Origin: Corallococcus soli
Lineage (GTDB): Bacteria; Myxococcota; Myxococcia; Myxococcales; Myxococcaceae
Direction: 5' to 3'
DNA: 64,000 bases
Assembly (NCBI RefSeq): GCF_014930455.1
Contig: NZ_JAAIYO010000001.1
Span: forward strand, 682,001-746,000
Below, in pieces: positions 18,823 through 27,981 of the stretch; position 1 is the first letter of the stretch, and the number at the start of each line of letters is the position of its first letter. The notes beneath the pieces are model-generated. The model worked only from the letters and a program-made list of their open reading frames with translations. It searched no databases and was not told where the DNA came from. The position numbers were made by a program, and so were the translations under genes.

Positions 18823-21191
18823 TTTCGCGCGGGATGAAGGGCGGAGCCCTGGGCTTCGTTTTGGGCGTGGGGACCGTGGTGATCCTGGGGATCGCGGCCG
18901 ACAACATGAGGAAGCTCTTCGGCGCGTCCGCCGCCGCGCTCGCGGGGGATAGCGCCACCGCGCTGATGGCGCCCCCACCCCCGCCGCGCAAGAGCATGAA
19001 GTCCTTCGGCGCGTCGTCCTTCGACGAGGGATGGCTGGGCGCGCGAGGGACCGGCCCGGGCGGCGGCGGCATGGCGGCGGCCCCGGCCCCCGCCGTCGCG
19101 GAGGCGCCCTCCGAGGTCAGCGTGGATGATTTCGCCGCGGAGGAGGAGGAGCCGTCCAAGGACAGGGGCGGGGACGGGGCGCCCGCGCCCACCCGCGCCT
19201 GGTTCCCGGAGACGTTCCTCTTCGAGCCCCTGGTGGTGACGGACGCCAGCGGCCAGGCGACGGTGCCGGTGCGCGTGCCGGACCGGCTGACGCAGTGGCG
19301 GGTGCTGGCGCTCGCGCACTCGCGCTCCGGCGCGCAGGCGGGGGCGGTGACGTCCTTCGCGGGCACGCTGCCCACCTACGTGGATCCGGTGCTGCCGCCC
19401 TTCCTGCGCGCGGGCGACACGGTGCGCCTGCCGGTGCAGGTGGTGAACACCACCGACAAGGAGGTGGTGGCCCAGCTGAAGGTGGACGTGCGGGGCGCCC
19501 AGGTGGAGGCCGGCGCGCGCACGGTGAAGGTGCCCGCGCGGGGCAGCGCGGTGGAGCTGGTGACGGTGCGGGCCCAGGGCGCCGGTCCGGTGACGGTGCG
19601 GGCCTCGCTGGGCGACGCCGACGCGGTGGTGCGCGACTTCGACGTGTGGGCCACCGGGCAGCCCGTGCTCCAGACGCGGGGCGGCTCGCTGGCGGCGCCG
19701 CGCACGCTGTCCCTGGACGGGCCGGCGGCCGCTCAGGCCGGCAGTGAGCGGGTGCGGCTGCAGGTGTTCCCGGGCGCGCTGGGTGTGATGCGCGCGGAGC
19801 TGGCGGCGGTGGAGCGCAGGTCCTCGGGCGCCGCCGCGGACGCGTACGCGCTGCTGCTCGCGGGGCAGGCGCCCGCGCTGCTCGCGTCGCTGGGCGAGAC
19901 GCCGGACGCGGACGCGCTGAAGTCCCTGGCGCGGGTGGCGGCGCAGCGGGTGCTGCGGGCCGCGCGCGCGCCGTCGGTGGACGTGGCGACGCGCATCGCG
20001 GAAGGCGCGCTGGCCCACCCGGACAACCCGGTGCTCGCGCGGCTGGGGGAGAGGCTCGCGGCGCAGGTGGCGCAGGCGCAGCGCCCGGACGGCACCTGCC
20101 AGGGCGGTGACGGCTGGCCGCTCCAGCGGCTGCTCGTCGCGACGGCGGACTGCGCGCGCACGGTGCGCGCGGCGGTGGGCACCGACGCGGGCAAGCAGCG
20201 CGCGGCGGCCTTCACCGCGCGCTCCGCCGGCGTCTTCGAGCGCTACCTGCCGCAGGTGAAGGACGGCTACACGGCGGCGGTGCTGCTGGCGGAGGGCGCG
20301 GTGACGGGCAGCGTGGCGGACGCGCTGCGCACCCGCGTGCGCGAAGCGGTGAAGCAGGGCGCGGACGGCACCGCGTCGCTGCCGGTGGAGCCGGGCACGA
20401 TGCGGGCGGACGGCGTGAAGCCCTCCGTCGTGGAGGCCACGGCGATGGCGGTGCTCGCCCTCCAGGGGGATGCGAAGGCGCCGCTGGCGGACCTGGGCGC
20501 CTTCCTGCTGGCGCACTATTCGCCCGGTTACGGCTGGGGGGATGGGCAGGCGAACCGCGTGGGCCTGCGCGCGGCGCTGGCGCTCTTCCGGCAGCCGCTG
20601 CCGTCCCAGGTGCGCGTGACGCTGGAGCGCGACGGGAGAATCATCACCGAGGGCACCTACGACGCGAAGGCGCTGCGCGAGGTGCTGTCGCTGGAGGCGG
20701 CGGCCCCGGGTTCAGCGGGGACGCACGCGTGGACGGTGCGCGCGGAGCCCGCGGTGCCGGGGCTGGGCTTCTCGCTGACGCTGGCCGCGGCGGTGCCCTG
20801 GAAGCGCGAGGCGCAGGGCGGCCTGGAGTTCACCGTGGACGGACCGACGCAAGCGCGCGTGGGCCAACTCTCGGACGTGCGGGTGGTGGTGGGCGCGCCC
20901 TCGTCCCTGCCGCTGCGCTTCCAGCAGGAGCTGCCCGCTGGCGTGCAGGTGGACGCCGCGAGCCTGGACGCGCTGGTGTCCTCGGGCAGGGCCGAATCCT
21001 GGGAGGTGCAGGACGGGTTGCTGTCGCTGCGCATCGCCCCCAGGACGGAGGGCGCGGCGCCGGTGCAGGTGGCCTTCCGCGTGCTGCCCACGCTCGCCGG
21101 CACGTTGCAGGCGGGCGCGTCACGGCTGGACGTGCCCGGCCAGCCCGGCATCACCTCGCTGCTGCCGCCCACCACCTGGGCGGTGCGCTGA
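18819..21191 (+). CDS. Alpha-2-macroglobulin, C-terminal half (A2M domain), no thioester motif seen
   Basis: The 790-residue protein has its own N-terminal membrane segment (~8-27), a Pro/Ala-rich linker, then an A2M domain (~127-215; AWFPETFLFEPLVV, VPDRLTQWRVLALAHS) and an alpha-alpha helical domain in the usual thioester-domain position. The C[LG]EQ-type thioester motif is not found. The only Cys residues in the helical domain lie in DGTCQGGDGWPL and VATADCARTV. It may therefore act non-covalently, as proposed for thioester-less bacterial homologues such as YfaS. It is coupled to the upstream half by an ATGA overlap. Confidence 0.8.
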   Translation: MISRGMKGGALGFVLGVGTVVILGIAADNMRKLFGASAAALAGDSATALMAPPPPPRKSMKSFGASSFDEGWLGARGTGPGGGGMAAAPAPAVAEAPSEVSVDDFAAEEEEPSKDRGGDGAPAPTRAWFPETFLFEPLVVTDASGQATVPVRVPDRLTQWRVLALAHSRSGAQAGAVTSFAGTLPTYVDPVLPPFLRAGDTVRLPVQVVNTTDKEVVAQLKVDVRGAQVEAGARTVKVPARGSAVELVTVRAQGAGPVTVRASLGDADAVVRDFDVWATGQPVLQTRGGSLAAPRTLSLDGPAAAQAGSERVRLQVFPGALGVMRAELAAVERRSSGAAADAYALLLAGQAPALLASLGETPDADALKSLARVAAQRVLRAARAPSVDVATRIAEGALAHPDNPVLARLGERLAAQVAQAQRPDGTCQGGDGWPLQRLLVATADCARTVRAAVGTDAGKQRAAAFTARSAGVFERYLPQVKDGYTAAVLLAEGAVTGSVADALRTRVREAVKQGADGTASLPVEPGTMRADGVKPSVVEATAMAVLALQGDAKAPLADLGAFLLAHYSPGYGWGDGQANRVGLRAALALFRQPLPSQVRVTLERDGRIITEGTYDAKALREVLSLEAAAPGSAGTHAWTVRAEPAVPGLGFSLTLAAAVPWKREAQGGLEFTVDGPTQARVGQLSDVRVVVGAPSSLPLRFQQELPAGVQVDAASLDALVSSGRAESWEVQDGLLSLRIAPRTEGAAPVQVAFRVLPTLAGTLQAGASRLDVPGQPGITSLLPPTTWAVR

Positions 21192-21438
21192 CGCGGGCGC
21201 GGGGCACGGGCGCCCCTCCCTGGAGTGCGTGGGTGGTGGGCCTCCCGTTCAGGGTCATTCCCCACTCCGGGAGGAAGGGATGCCCCGTCCGTCCGGCAGC
21301 GAACGGCGGTGGGGCACGGCGGACACGGCGCGGGGGCCCTGCCCGCCGAGCGCTCCGCGCGCAGTGCAATCGCGGCCCGCATGCGTACACTGCAAGTCAC
21401 ACGGCATGCGTGAACCGCGCGGCCGCGAGAGGACACGG

Positions 21439-22473
21439 ATGGAGCTTGAAGGCTCCGAGCGGGAGGAACTCACCCACGCCCTCCTGGGCGCATTCGCCTC
21501 GGTGGAGGAGCTCCACCGGATGGTCACGGTGAAGTGCGGTCGGGACTTCGTGCTCCCCGTGGAGCGGGAGGGCGCGGCCCGGGCCCGGGCGCTCGTGCAC
21601 ACCGCGGAGGCGGAGGGGTGGACGGACACGCTCGTGCGCGGCGCGCAGGCGGCGGCGCCCGGCCACCCGCGCATCCGTCGCTTCCTCCAGTCGTACTTCT
21701 CCTCCGTGCAGCGCAGCGTGTCCGCCAGCGCGCTGGCGCGCATCGTCCGGGCGGCGAAGCAGCCCATGACGCCGGAGGACTGGAGGGACAGGCTGGCCCT
21801 GCTGTCGCGGCGCGTGTGCCGGGTGGAACTGGACGGGGGCCGCGCGCTGGGCACGGGCTTCCTGGTGGCGCCGGACGTGGTGCTCACCAACTCGCACGTC
21901 ATCGAGCACCGGCTGGTGGAGGCGCTGCGCGTGCGCTTCGACCTGAAGGTGCTGCCCGAACGCATCGCCGTGCACCCCGGCCGCGTGTACGCGGTGACGG
22001 CGTGCCTGGCGCAGAGCCCGCACAGCCCGGCGGACCTGATGCACCCGCGCCCGCGAGAGGCCACGCGCGACGAGCTGGACTACGCCTTCCTGCGCATCCA
22101 GGACGCGCCCGGCGAGGACCGGCTGGGGGACCGCCCGCGCGGCTTCATCCCGCTGCCCCTGTCGCCCGCGCCCTTCACCACCGGCGCCCTGGCGCTCGTC
22201 GTGCAGCACCCCAAGGGCCGGCCGATGCAGGTGGCGCTGGACACGTTCCAGGCGCTCAACCGTTCGCACACGCGCATCACGTACTGCACCAACACGCACC
22301 CGGGCTCGTCCGGCTCGCCGTGCTTCACGCAGGACCTGGAGCTGGTCGCGCTGCACCACAGCGGCGACCCGCGCCCCGGCCACGAGGCCGCCGAGGACGA
22401 CGAGGGCATCCCCCTGGAGACCATCCGCGCCAGCCTGCCGTCCCCCGTCCTTCGCCACCTGGGCTGGGACTGA
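21439..22473 (+). CDS. EAD1-like adaptor domain fused to a trypsin-like serine protease
   Basis: Residues ~1-90 match the effector-associated domain 1 (EAD1) pattern (REELTHALLGAFASVEELHR, LVHTAEAEGW, LVRGAQAAAPGHPRIRRF), a death-like adaptor domain known from bacterial conflict systems. Residues ~125-330 are a trypsin-fold peptidase. The triad is His153 in NSHVIEH, Asp214 in ELDYAFLRI and Ser291 in GSSGSPCF, all intact. AGAGGA precedes the ATG by about six bases; an in-frame ATG at 21406 is possible. No signal peptide is seen, so it is cytoplasmic. It would be recruited through its EAD1 to a partner carrying the same domain, which is not in this window. Confidence 0.8.
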   Translation: MELEGSEREELTHALLGAFASVEELHRMVTVKCGRDFVLPVEREGAARARALVHTAEAEGWTDTLVRGAQAAAPGHPRIRRFLQSYFSSVQRSVSASALARIVRAAKQPMTPEDWRDRLALLSRRVCRVELDGGRALGTGFLVAPDVVLTNSHVIEHRLVEALRVRFDLKVLPERIAVHPGRVYAVTACLAQSPHSPADLMHPRPREATRDELDYAFLRIQDAPGEDRLGDRPRGFIPLPLSPAPFTTGALALVVQHPKGRPMQVALDTFQALNRSHTRITYCTNTHPGSSGSPCFTQDLELVALHHSGDPRPGHEAAEDDEGIPLETIRASLPSPVLRHLGWD

Positions 22474-22519
22474 CGTCGCGGATGCGGGGCCGGGGTGGGG
22501 GACTGCTATCGTCCCCGGC

Positions 22520-24889
22520 ATGGGCCTTCCCGCTCGCAGTCGCACGACCTTGACGACCGTCTCCCCGCGCGCGGGCGCGGGCCTGACGTGGGCGGTGCTC
22601 TGCCTGCTGCCGGCGCTCGCGCTCGCGGCGCCGCGCTTCAGCGTCGCGGGGCTGACCTCCAACAACGAGGTGCGGCTGCGCACGCCCACCGGCCACCTGG
22701 AGACGGCGCTGCGGGTGGACCTGCTGCCCGGGTCCCCGGAGGCCGGGGGCGAGGCTTCCGCGGGCGGGGAGCCCGCGGGCACGCGGGTGACGGTGCTGGT
22801 GGATCCGCTGCTGGCGGCGGACGGCACGCAGGTGCCGGTGACGGTGCGCGTGGGGACGGCGACGGACGGCGCGGCGGAGGCGCCCATCTCCGTGCGGCAG
22901 CCGGTGACGGTGACGCTGTCGGCGGACCTGCCCTCGCCCGGGGACTACCGGGGCCGCGTGGTGCTGCTGGCGGACGGCGCGCGGGAAGTGACGCCGCTGC
23001 TCGTCCAGCGCGTGGAGGCCGCGCCGACGGTGCAGTTCTACCCGGTGTCGCCCGCGCGCGGCTGGACGCTGGGGCCGTTCTCCGGGAAGGCCACGGTGCG
23101 GCTGACCTTCAAGGAGACGGCGGGCGTGGGCGGCGCGGTGGGGCCCGCGGCGGTGGTGCAGCTGGACCGCAAGGAGGGCGGCGCGGGCAATGGCGCCGCG
23201 CCCGTGCAGGCGCAGGACGCCCGCTGGTCCTTCCGGGGGCCGGACGGCGCGCTCAGCGAGGGCGTCCTCCAGGTGCCCGCGAACGGCACCGGCCTCTTGA
23301 GCCTGGACGTGGACGGCCTGCCGGAGTCCGGCGAGTACACCGGCACGGTGCGGCTGGGCGTGCCGCAGGGCTCGCCGGTGGAGCAGACCTTCACCGTCTG
23401 GGTGAAGACGCCCGCGCTGTGGGGCGCGTTCCTCATCTTCCTGGGCGTGGTGACGTCCGCGGCGGTGCGCTTCTACGTGCAGCGCGTGCGCCCGCGCGTG
23501 ACGCTGCGCGGCCGCGCGGAGGCGGCGCGCCAGAAGCTGCAGGAGCTGGTGCCCGCCCGTCCGCTGGAGCGCGAGGCGGCGGTGGCCGCGGCGCTGCGGC
23601 GGCAGGTGGACGCGCTGCTGCACGACATCCAGCGGCCGCTGAGCGGGCTCGCGGTGCAGGACTCCGTGCTGGCGCTCTTCGAGGCGCGCCTCCAGTTGTT
23701 CTCGCTCTGGTCCGTCCTGCTGCGCCAGTTGGAGGGGCTCAAGGGCATGGCCCTGCTGGACGCGGAGAAGAAGCTCAAGTCGGTGGAGTCGCTGCTCCAG
23801 AACGACCAGGCCACGTCCGCGGACTTCACGGAGCAGGCGCAGTACCTGCGCACGCTCGACCTGGAGTCGGTGGCCCGCGCGGTGCTGGAGTCGCGGCTGG
23901 CGGAGCTGGAGCAGCAATCCCAGACACTGGTGTCCCAGCGCGGGGACGACGCGGTGAGCCGCCGGCTCCAGGGCGAGCTGCCCCTGTACCTGCTGCGCGC
24001 GCGGCAGCAGCTGCCCGGCACCGACCTGGAGTCCTCGCGCCGGCTGGTGGACGCCGCGCGCGAGGCCTTCCTCGAAATCCTCCTGTCGGACCTGGAGGGC
24101 TCGCTCTCCGGACGCGAGCTGCCGGGGGGCTTCACGCCGGAGGAGTGGGCGGAGCTGCGCGCGCGCGTGGCGGAGCAGCTCGCGCGGGCGCGGGCGCGCA
24201 AGTCGGCCAGCGTGGACGAGGCCTTCCTGTACTACCAGTCCGCGCACGCGCTGTACCTGCGCGCGCTGGTGGACAACCTGGAGGAGGCGCTGGCCGCCGC
24301 CCGGCGGGAGTCCGGCGGGGACCTGCGCGCGCTGTCGGGCTGGGAGGCGGAGGTGGAGGCGCAGCTGAAGTCGGCGCGCGCGCACCTGGACCAGGGAGAG
24401 GTGAACCAGGCCACGCCTGACTACCGCACCGCCCACCAGACCTTCGAGCGCAACGCGACGCTGCGGCAGAAGGCGGCGTCCGTGGGCAGCCGGCAGTCGG
24501 TGCTGGAGATGCTCCCGGACGTGACGTTGGATCCGTTCTCCCAGAAGCCCGCGGAGCCCCCGCCGCCGCTGCCCGGCGCGCCCGCGGGCGGCAACATCAC
24601 GCCGCTGCCGCCGCCGGGCATCACCAAGACGGGCACGGACGCGCTGGTGAACCTGGACTGGATCCCCCTGCCGCGCTCGGGCGACCTGTGGAAGGTGGAG
24701 CTCGCGGTGCTGGGGATGATGTCCATCATCGCGGTGCTGCTGGGGCTCCAACTGCTGGACGTCTTCTCCCCCACCTGGGGCGGCTCCGGCGCGTGGATGT
24801 CCGCCTTCCTCTGGGGCTTCGGCCTGCACCAGGTGGGCAACGCCACCTTCGACGGCCTGTGGGGCATGGTGTCGAAGCTGGAGAAGTAG
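22520..24889 (+). CDS. Large membrane protein with extracytoplasmic beta domains and coiled coil
   Basis: The 789-residue protein has a signal peptide (~1-36) and a periplasmic region of two Ig-like beta domains (~40-290). A transmembrane helix follows (~296-318, ALWGAFLIFLGVVTSAAVRF), then a long charged helical/coiled-coil region (~325-650). The C-terminus holds a Pro-rich linker and one or two membrane spans (~726-777). No catalytic motif was seen. It starts 46 bases after the EAD1-trypsin gene on the same strand, so joint expression is likely. Whether it is the protease's target or partner is inference. It ends one base from the convergent SDR gene. Confidence 0.7.
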   Translation: MGLPARSRTTLTTVSPRAGAGLTWAVLCLLPALALAAPRFSVAGLTSNNEVRLRTPTGHLETALRVDLLPGSPEAGGEASAGGEPAGTRVTVLVDPLLAADGTQVPVTVRVGTATDGAAEAPISVRQPVTVTLSADLPSPGDYRGRVVLLADGAREVTPLLVQRVEAAPTVQFYPVSPARGWTLGPFSGKATVRLTFKETAGVGGAVGPAAVVQLDRKEGGAGNGAAPVQAQDARWSFRGPDGALSEGVLQVPANGTGLLSLDVDGLPESGEYTGTVRLGVPQGSPVEQTFTVWVKTPALWGAFLIFLGVVTSAAVRFYVQRVRPRVTLRGRAEAARQKLQELVPARPLEREAAVAAALRRQVDALLHDIQRPLSGLAVQDSVLALFEARLQLFSLWSVLLRQLEGLKGMALLDAEKKLKSVESLLQNDQATSADFTEQAQYLRTLDLESVARAVLESRLAELEQQSQTLVSQRGDDAVSRRLQGELPLYLLRARQQLPGTDLESSRRLVDAAREAFLEILLSDLEGSLSGRELPGGFTPEEWAELRARVAEQLARARARKSASVDEAFLYYQSAHALYLRALVDNLEEALAAARRESGGDLRALSGWEAEVEAQLKSARAHLDQGEVNQATPDYRTAHQTFERNATLRQKAASVGSRQSVLEMLPDVTLDPFSQKPAEPPPPLPGAPAGGNITPLPPPGITKTGTDALVNLDWIPLPRSGDLWKVELAVLGMMSIIAVLLGLQLLDVFSPTWGGSGAWMSAFLWGFGLHQVGNATFDGLWGMVSKLEK

Positions 24890-24890
24890 C

Positions 24891-25691
24891 TCAGGCCTTC
24901 TTGCCCCGGATGGCGCGCGCGGCCAGCGTGTCGAGCAGCCCCGGGGCGACGAGCTTGAGCACCAGGCCCACGCGGGCGGTGAGCGTCATCACCACCTCGC
25001 GGTCGCGGCGCTCCATGGCGCGCAGGATGAGGCCCACGCAGGTGTCCACGTCCATGGTGGCGCCCTCCTCGTCGCGAGGGCTCTGCCCCAGGGGCCGGCC
25101 CTCGGCGCCCAGCGCGTTGGCGCGGATGCCCGTGGCCACGAAGCCCGGGGACACCACCAGCACGTCGGTGCCGGTGCCCAGCAGCTCGATGCGCAGCGAG
25201 TCGAAGAAGCCCTGCATGGCGTGCTTGCTGGCGGCGTAGCCGGTGCGCGTGGGCACGCCCGTCTTGCCCGTCAGCGACGAGATGGCGACGAGCAGTCCCT
25301 TGCGCGCCTTGACGTGCGGCAGCGCGTGGAAGGTGCAGTGCACCGCGCCCAGGTAGTTGATGCGCATCAGCCGCTCGAAGAGGCCCAGGTCCTTCACGTC
25401 CTCGAACCGGGCGTGCATGGTGACGCCCGCGTTGTTGACGAGCACGTCCACGCCGCCGAACCCAGCGACAGCGCGCTCCACGAGCACGCGGCACGCCTCC
25501 GGGTCCCCCACGTCGGTGGGCACCGCCAGCGCCTTGCCCCCGGCGGCCTCGCACCGGGCCTTCACGCGCTCCAGCGCCTGGGCGTCGCGCGCGGCCAGCG
25601 TCACGTTCGCACCCCGGGCGGCCAGGGCCACCGCCAGCGCCTCGCCGATGCCGGACGAGGCGCCGGTGACAATCACGGACTTTGCTTGCAT
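24891..25691 (-). CDS. Short-chain dehydrogenase/reductase
   Basis: This is a classical SDR of 266 residues. Cofactor motif TGASSGIG is at ~7-14, LVNNAGVTMHA at ~85, a catalytic Ser in AISSLTG and YAASK (Tyr and Lys of the active site) at ~153. ATG 25691 is preferred because GAGGA lies nine bases before it. It is the third gene of the hydrolase-ZIP-SDR set, 15 bases below the ZIP gene. It is probably NAD(P)H-dependent; substrate unknown. Confidence 0.9.
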   Translation of the reverse strand: MQAKSVIVTGASSGIGEALAVALAARGANVTLAARDAQALERVKARCEAAGGKALAVPTDVGDPEACRVLVERAVAGFGGVDVLVNNAGVTMHARFEDVKDLGLFERLMRINYLGAVHCTFHALPHVKARKGLLVAISSLTGKTGVPTRTGYAASKHAMQGFFDSLRIELLGTGTDVLVVSPGFVATGIRANALGAEGRPLGQSPRDEEGATMDVDTCVGLILRAMERRDREVVMTLTARVGLVLKLVAPGLLDTLAARAIRGKKA

Positions 25692-25706
25692 GGGCCGCAT
25701 CCTCGC

Positions 25707-26495
25707 TCAGCCGTGCGCGCCGAGGAACCGCTCCACGAAGTGCAGGCCGCCAATGAGGAGCAGTCCACAGACGAAGCCCACCACGCGCTGGCGTGAGTCC
25801 GGGCCCCGGCGCAGCTCCGGCAGCAGGTCCACCGCGCCGATGTAGAGGAACGAGCCCCCGGCGATGGCCAGCACGGTGCCCTGGAGTGACGGCAGGTGCT
25901 GGGTGCCCACCAGCACGGCCCCGGCGCCCACCGCGGCGGTGAGCTGCACCGCGCCCAGCGCGACGAGCGACTTGACCCGGGACCAGCCCGCGGCGCGCAG
26001 CAGCGCGTAGTCGCCCACCTCCTGCGGCAGCTCGTGGAGGATGACGGCGAACGCGGTGGCGAAGCCCGCGCTGGGGGACACGAGGAAGGCGGCCGCCACC
26101 GCAGCGCCATCGCCCACGTTGTGCAGCGCATCCGACGCCAGCAGCGCCGCCGGCAGGGTGGGCGCGCCGTGCGCATGCGTGTGCCCATGGGCATGGCCGT
26201 GCGCGTGCGCGGAGGCGCCTTCGGCGTGGTGGTGGTGATGGCCCAGCGCCCACTCCAACAGGGCCAGGGCGACGAAGCTGCCCAGGGCCCAGGTGAAGGC
26301 GGAGTCCCCCAGCGCGGCCACGGCCTCCGGCAGCACCTCCAGGAAGACGGCGCCCAGCAGGGTGCCGGCGGCGAAGGCCACCAGCGCGGGCAACCGGCGT
26401 TGCAACCAGCGCTCGGACAGCACGCCGCCCGCCAGCCCCGCCACCCCGTCCAGCCCGACGGCGATGAAGACGAGCAGGACGGTCTGGGAATCCAT
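25707..26495 (-). CDS. ZIP-family metal transporter
   Basis: The 262-residue protein has about eight membrane helices. A His-rich cytoplasmic loop (a run of five His then alternating HAHGHAHGHTHAHG, ~80-100) and the helix motifs SDALHNVGDGAAVAAAF and ILHELPQEVGDYALL carry the conserved metal-coordinating His/Asp/Glu residues of ZIP transporters. Zinc or another divalent cation would be imported across the inner membrane. Its start overlaps the stop of the hydrolase gene by one base, indicating translational coupling. Confidence 0.92.
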   Translation of the reverse strand: MDSQTVLLVFIAVGLDGVAGLAGGVLSERWLQRRLPALVAFAAGTLLGAVFLEVLPEAVAALGDSAFTWALGSFVALALLEWALGHHHHHAEGASAHAHGHAHGHTHAHGAPTLPAALLASDALHNVGDGAAVAAAFLVSPSAGFATAFAVILHELPQEVGDYALLRAAGWSRVKSLVALGAVQLTAAVGAGAVLVGTQHLPSLQGTVLAIAGGSFLYIGAVDLLPELRRGPDSRQRVVGFVCGLLLIGGLHFVERFLGAHG

Positions 26496-27325
26496 CAGGC
26501 CATCAGCCACGCCAGCAGGGCCTGGGCACTGTCCACGTGGACGAAGTGGCCCGCGTCCGGCAGGAGGGCCACGGGGCAGCCCGCGGCCTCCAGGCGCTGG
26601 GCGGAGGCGTCCGGCACGTACCGGCTGCGCCCGCCCCGGATGCAGCGCAGGGGCGGGTGGACGGGGCGCTCCACGGCGGGCCAGAGGTCCTCGCCGTTGA
26701 CGCGCTGGTGCAGGCGCAGGAGGGCCTCGCGGTCGAACCGCCAGCGCACGCCGTCGCCGTCGGGCACCAGGTTCATGAGGAGCCAGTCGGACAGGCCTTC
26801 GGACAGGCCGCGTCCGGTGAGGTCCTCGCGCAGGGCCCGGCGGTTGTCGGCGCGGGGCGGGGCCTTCAGGAGGATGTCCAGGACGAAGCCGCTCTCCGAC
26901 AGGTCCAGGGGCACCGGCCCGGGGGCGATGTCCAGCAGGGTGACGCTGCCCACGCGTTCGGGGGCGTGGAGGCTGGCGGCCAGGGACACGCGGCCGCCCA
27001 GCGAGTGGCCCACCCAGTCGATGGCGCCGGTGATGCCCTGGGCGTCCAGCGTGTCCACGACGTCGCGGGCCAGCGTGGACAGGTCCGCGTTGGCGGGCAG
27101 GGCCGGGGAGGTGCCGTGGCCGGTGAGGTCGGGCAGGAGGATGCGGCGGCGCGGGTCGGCCTGGGTCCACGCGACCGCGAGCGAGCGCAGGTTGCGACCG
27201 CTGCCGAGGAAGCCATGCAACAGCACCGTGGGTACGTCTCCGGCGCCAACCTGAAAGCTTTCGAGCACCACGCCACCACCACCTTGTCCGTGTGCCTTGA
27301 CCCGGGGCACGTCGTGCCGCTTCAT
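26495..27325 (-). CDS. Alpha/beta hydrolase
   Basis: The 276-residue hydrolase has VLLHGFLGSGRNL (oxyanion-hole region, ~35-47), nucleophile elbow GHSLGG (Ser108), PDLTGHGTS, and a C-terminal DAGHFVHVDS supplying the catalytic His. It belongs to the esterase/YbfF-like class; substrate unknown. The start is uncertain: ATG 27325 is given, but GTG codons near VVLESF (~27266) would leave a better promoter gap to the divergent secreted protein. Confidence 0.88.
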   Translation of the reverse strand: MKRHDVPRVKAHGQGGGGVVLESFQVGAGDVPTVLLHGFLGSGRNLRSLAVAWTQADPRRRILLPDLTGHGTSPALPANADLSTLARDVVDTLDAQGITGAIDWVGHSLGGRVSLAASLHAPERVGSVTLLDIAPGPVPLDLSESGFVLDILLKAPPRADNRRALREDLTGRGLSEGLSDWLLMNLVPDGDGVRWRFDREALLRLHQRVNGEDLWPAVERPVHPPLRCIRGGRSRYVPDASAQRLEAAGCPVALLPDAGHFVHVDSAQALLAWLMA

Positions 27326-27349
27326 ACCGCGAACACTCCTTCCGTCGAG

Positions 27350-27940
27350 GTGAACCCGGTGCCTTCCGTCTTCTCCTTCCTGTGGCTGACGCTCGCCGCC
27401 AACCCCGCGGCGCCCGTGCCCGCGGCCCCCGCCGACCCGAAGGTGGCGGTGGCCACGGTGCTGGACGACTGGCACCGCGCGGCGGCGGCGGCCAACGAGG
27501 CGCGCTACTTCGCGCTGTTCACGCCGGACGCGGTCTTCATGGGCACGGACGGGACGGAGCGCTGGACGGTGGACCAGTTCCGTGCCTGGTCGAAGCCGTA
27601 CTTCTCCAAGGGCAAGGCCTGGAGCTTCAAGTCGCTGTCGCGCAACGTCTTCCTGGCGAAGGACGGCCAGACGGCCTGGTTCGACGAAGCGCTGGACACG
27701 CCCAACCTGGGCCCGGCGCGCGGCAGCGGCGTGCTGGTGAAGGAGCCCGCCGGGTGGCGCATCGCCCAGTACAACCTCTCCGTCCCCATTCCCAACGACC
27801 TGATGGGCGAGGTGACGAACCGCGTGGCCACGTACACCAAGGCCAAGGCCGCGCAGGGCACCACCCCGGGCGCCACCCCGGCGACGCCCGCGCCGAAGGC
27901 AGCGCCCGCGCCCAAGACGACGCCCGCGCCGAAGCCGTGA
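27350..27940 (+). CDS. Secreted SnoaL/NTF2-like protein
   Basis: GTG 27350 was chosen because it begins a short signal peptide (PSVFSFLWLTLAANPAAP). The mature part (~35-150) has the cone-fold pattern of SnoaL/DUF4440-like proteins: AVATVLDDWHRAAAAANEAR, YFALFTPDAVFMGTDG, then beta-strands ending GWRIAQYNLS. A Pro/Ala/Lys/Thr tail closes the protein. Members bind small ligands or have hydrolase/isomerase activity; no active site is clear. It is divergent from the hydrolase operon, 25 bases between the annotated starts. Confidence 0.75.
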   Translation: MNPVPSVFSFLWLTLAANPAAPVPAAPADPKVAVATVLDDWHRAAAAANEARYFALFTPDAVFMGTDGTERWTVDQFRAWSKPYFSKGKAWSFKSLSRNVFLAKDGQTAWFDEALDTPNLGPARGSGVLVKEPAGWRIAQYNLSVPIPNDLMGEVTNRVATYTKAKAAQGTTPGATPATPAPKAAPAPKTTPAPKP

Positions 27941-27981
27941 GGCCTCGGCCAGGGGCAGCGCCGCGTCCATGACGGACGTTG

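Noticed and set aside
22325-24829. 834-codon minus-strand frame opposite the coiled-coil membrane protein
   Set aside because: Low-complexity Arg/Gln/His composition and no start context. The plus-strand gene has signal, membrane and coiled-coil order.
26217-26240. His-codon run considered as an engineered His tag or repeat
   Set aside because: It is the natural His-rich metal-binding loop of a ZIP transporter.
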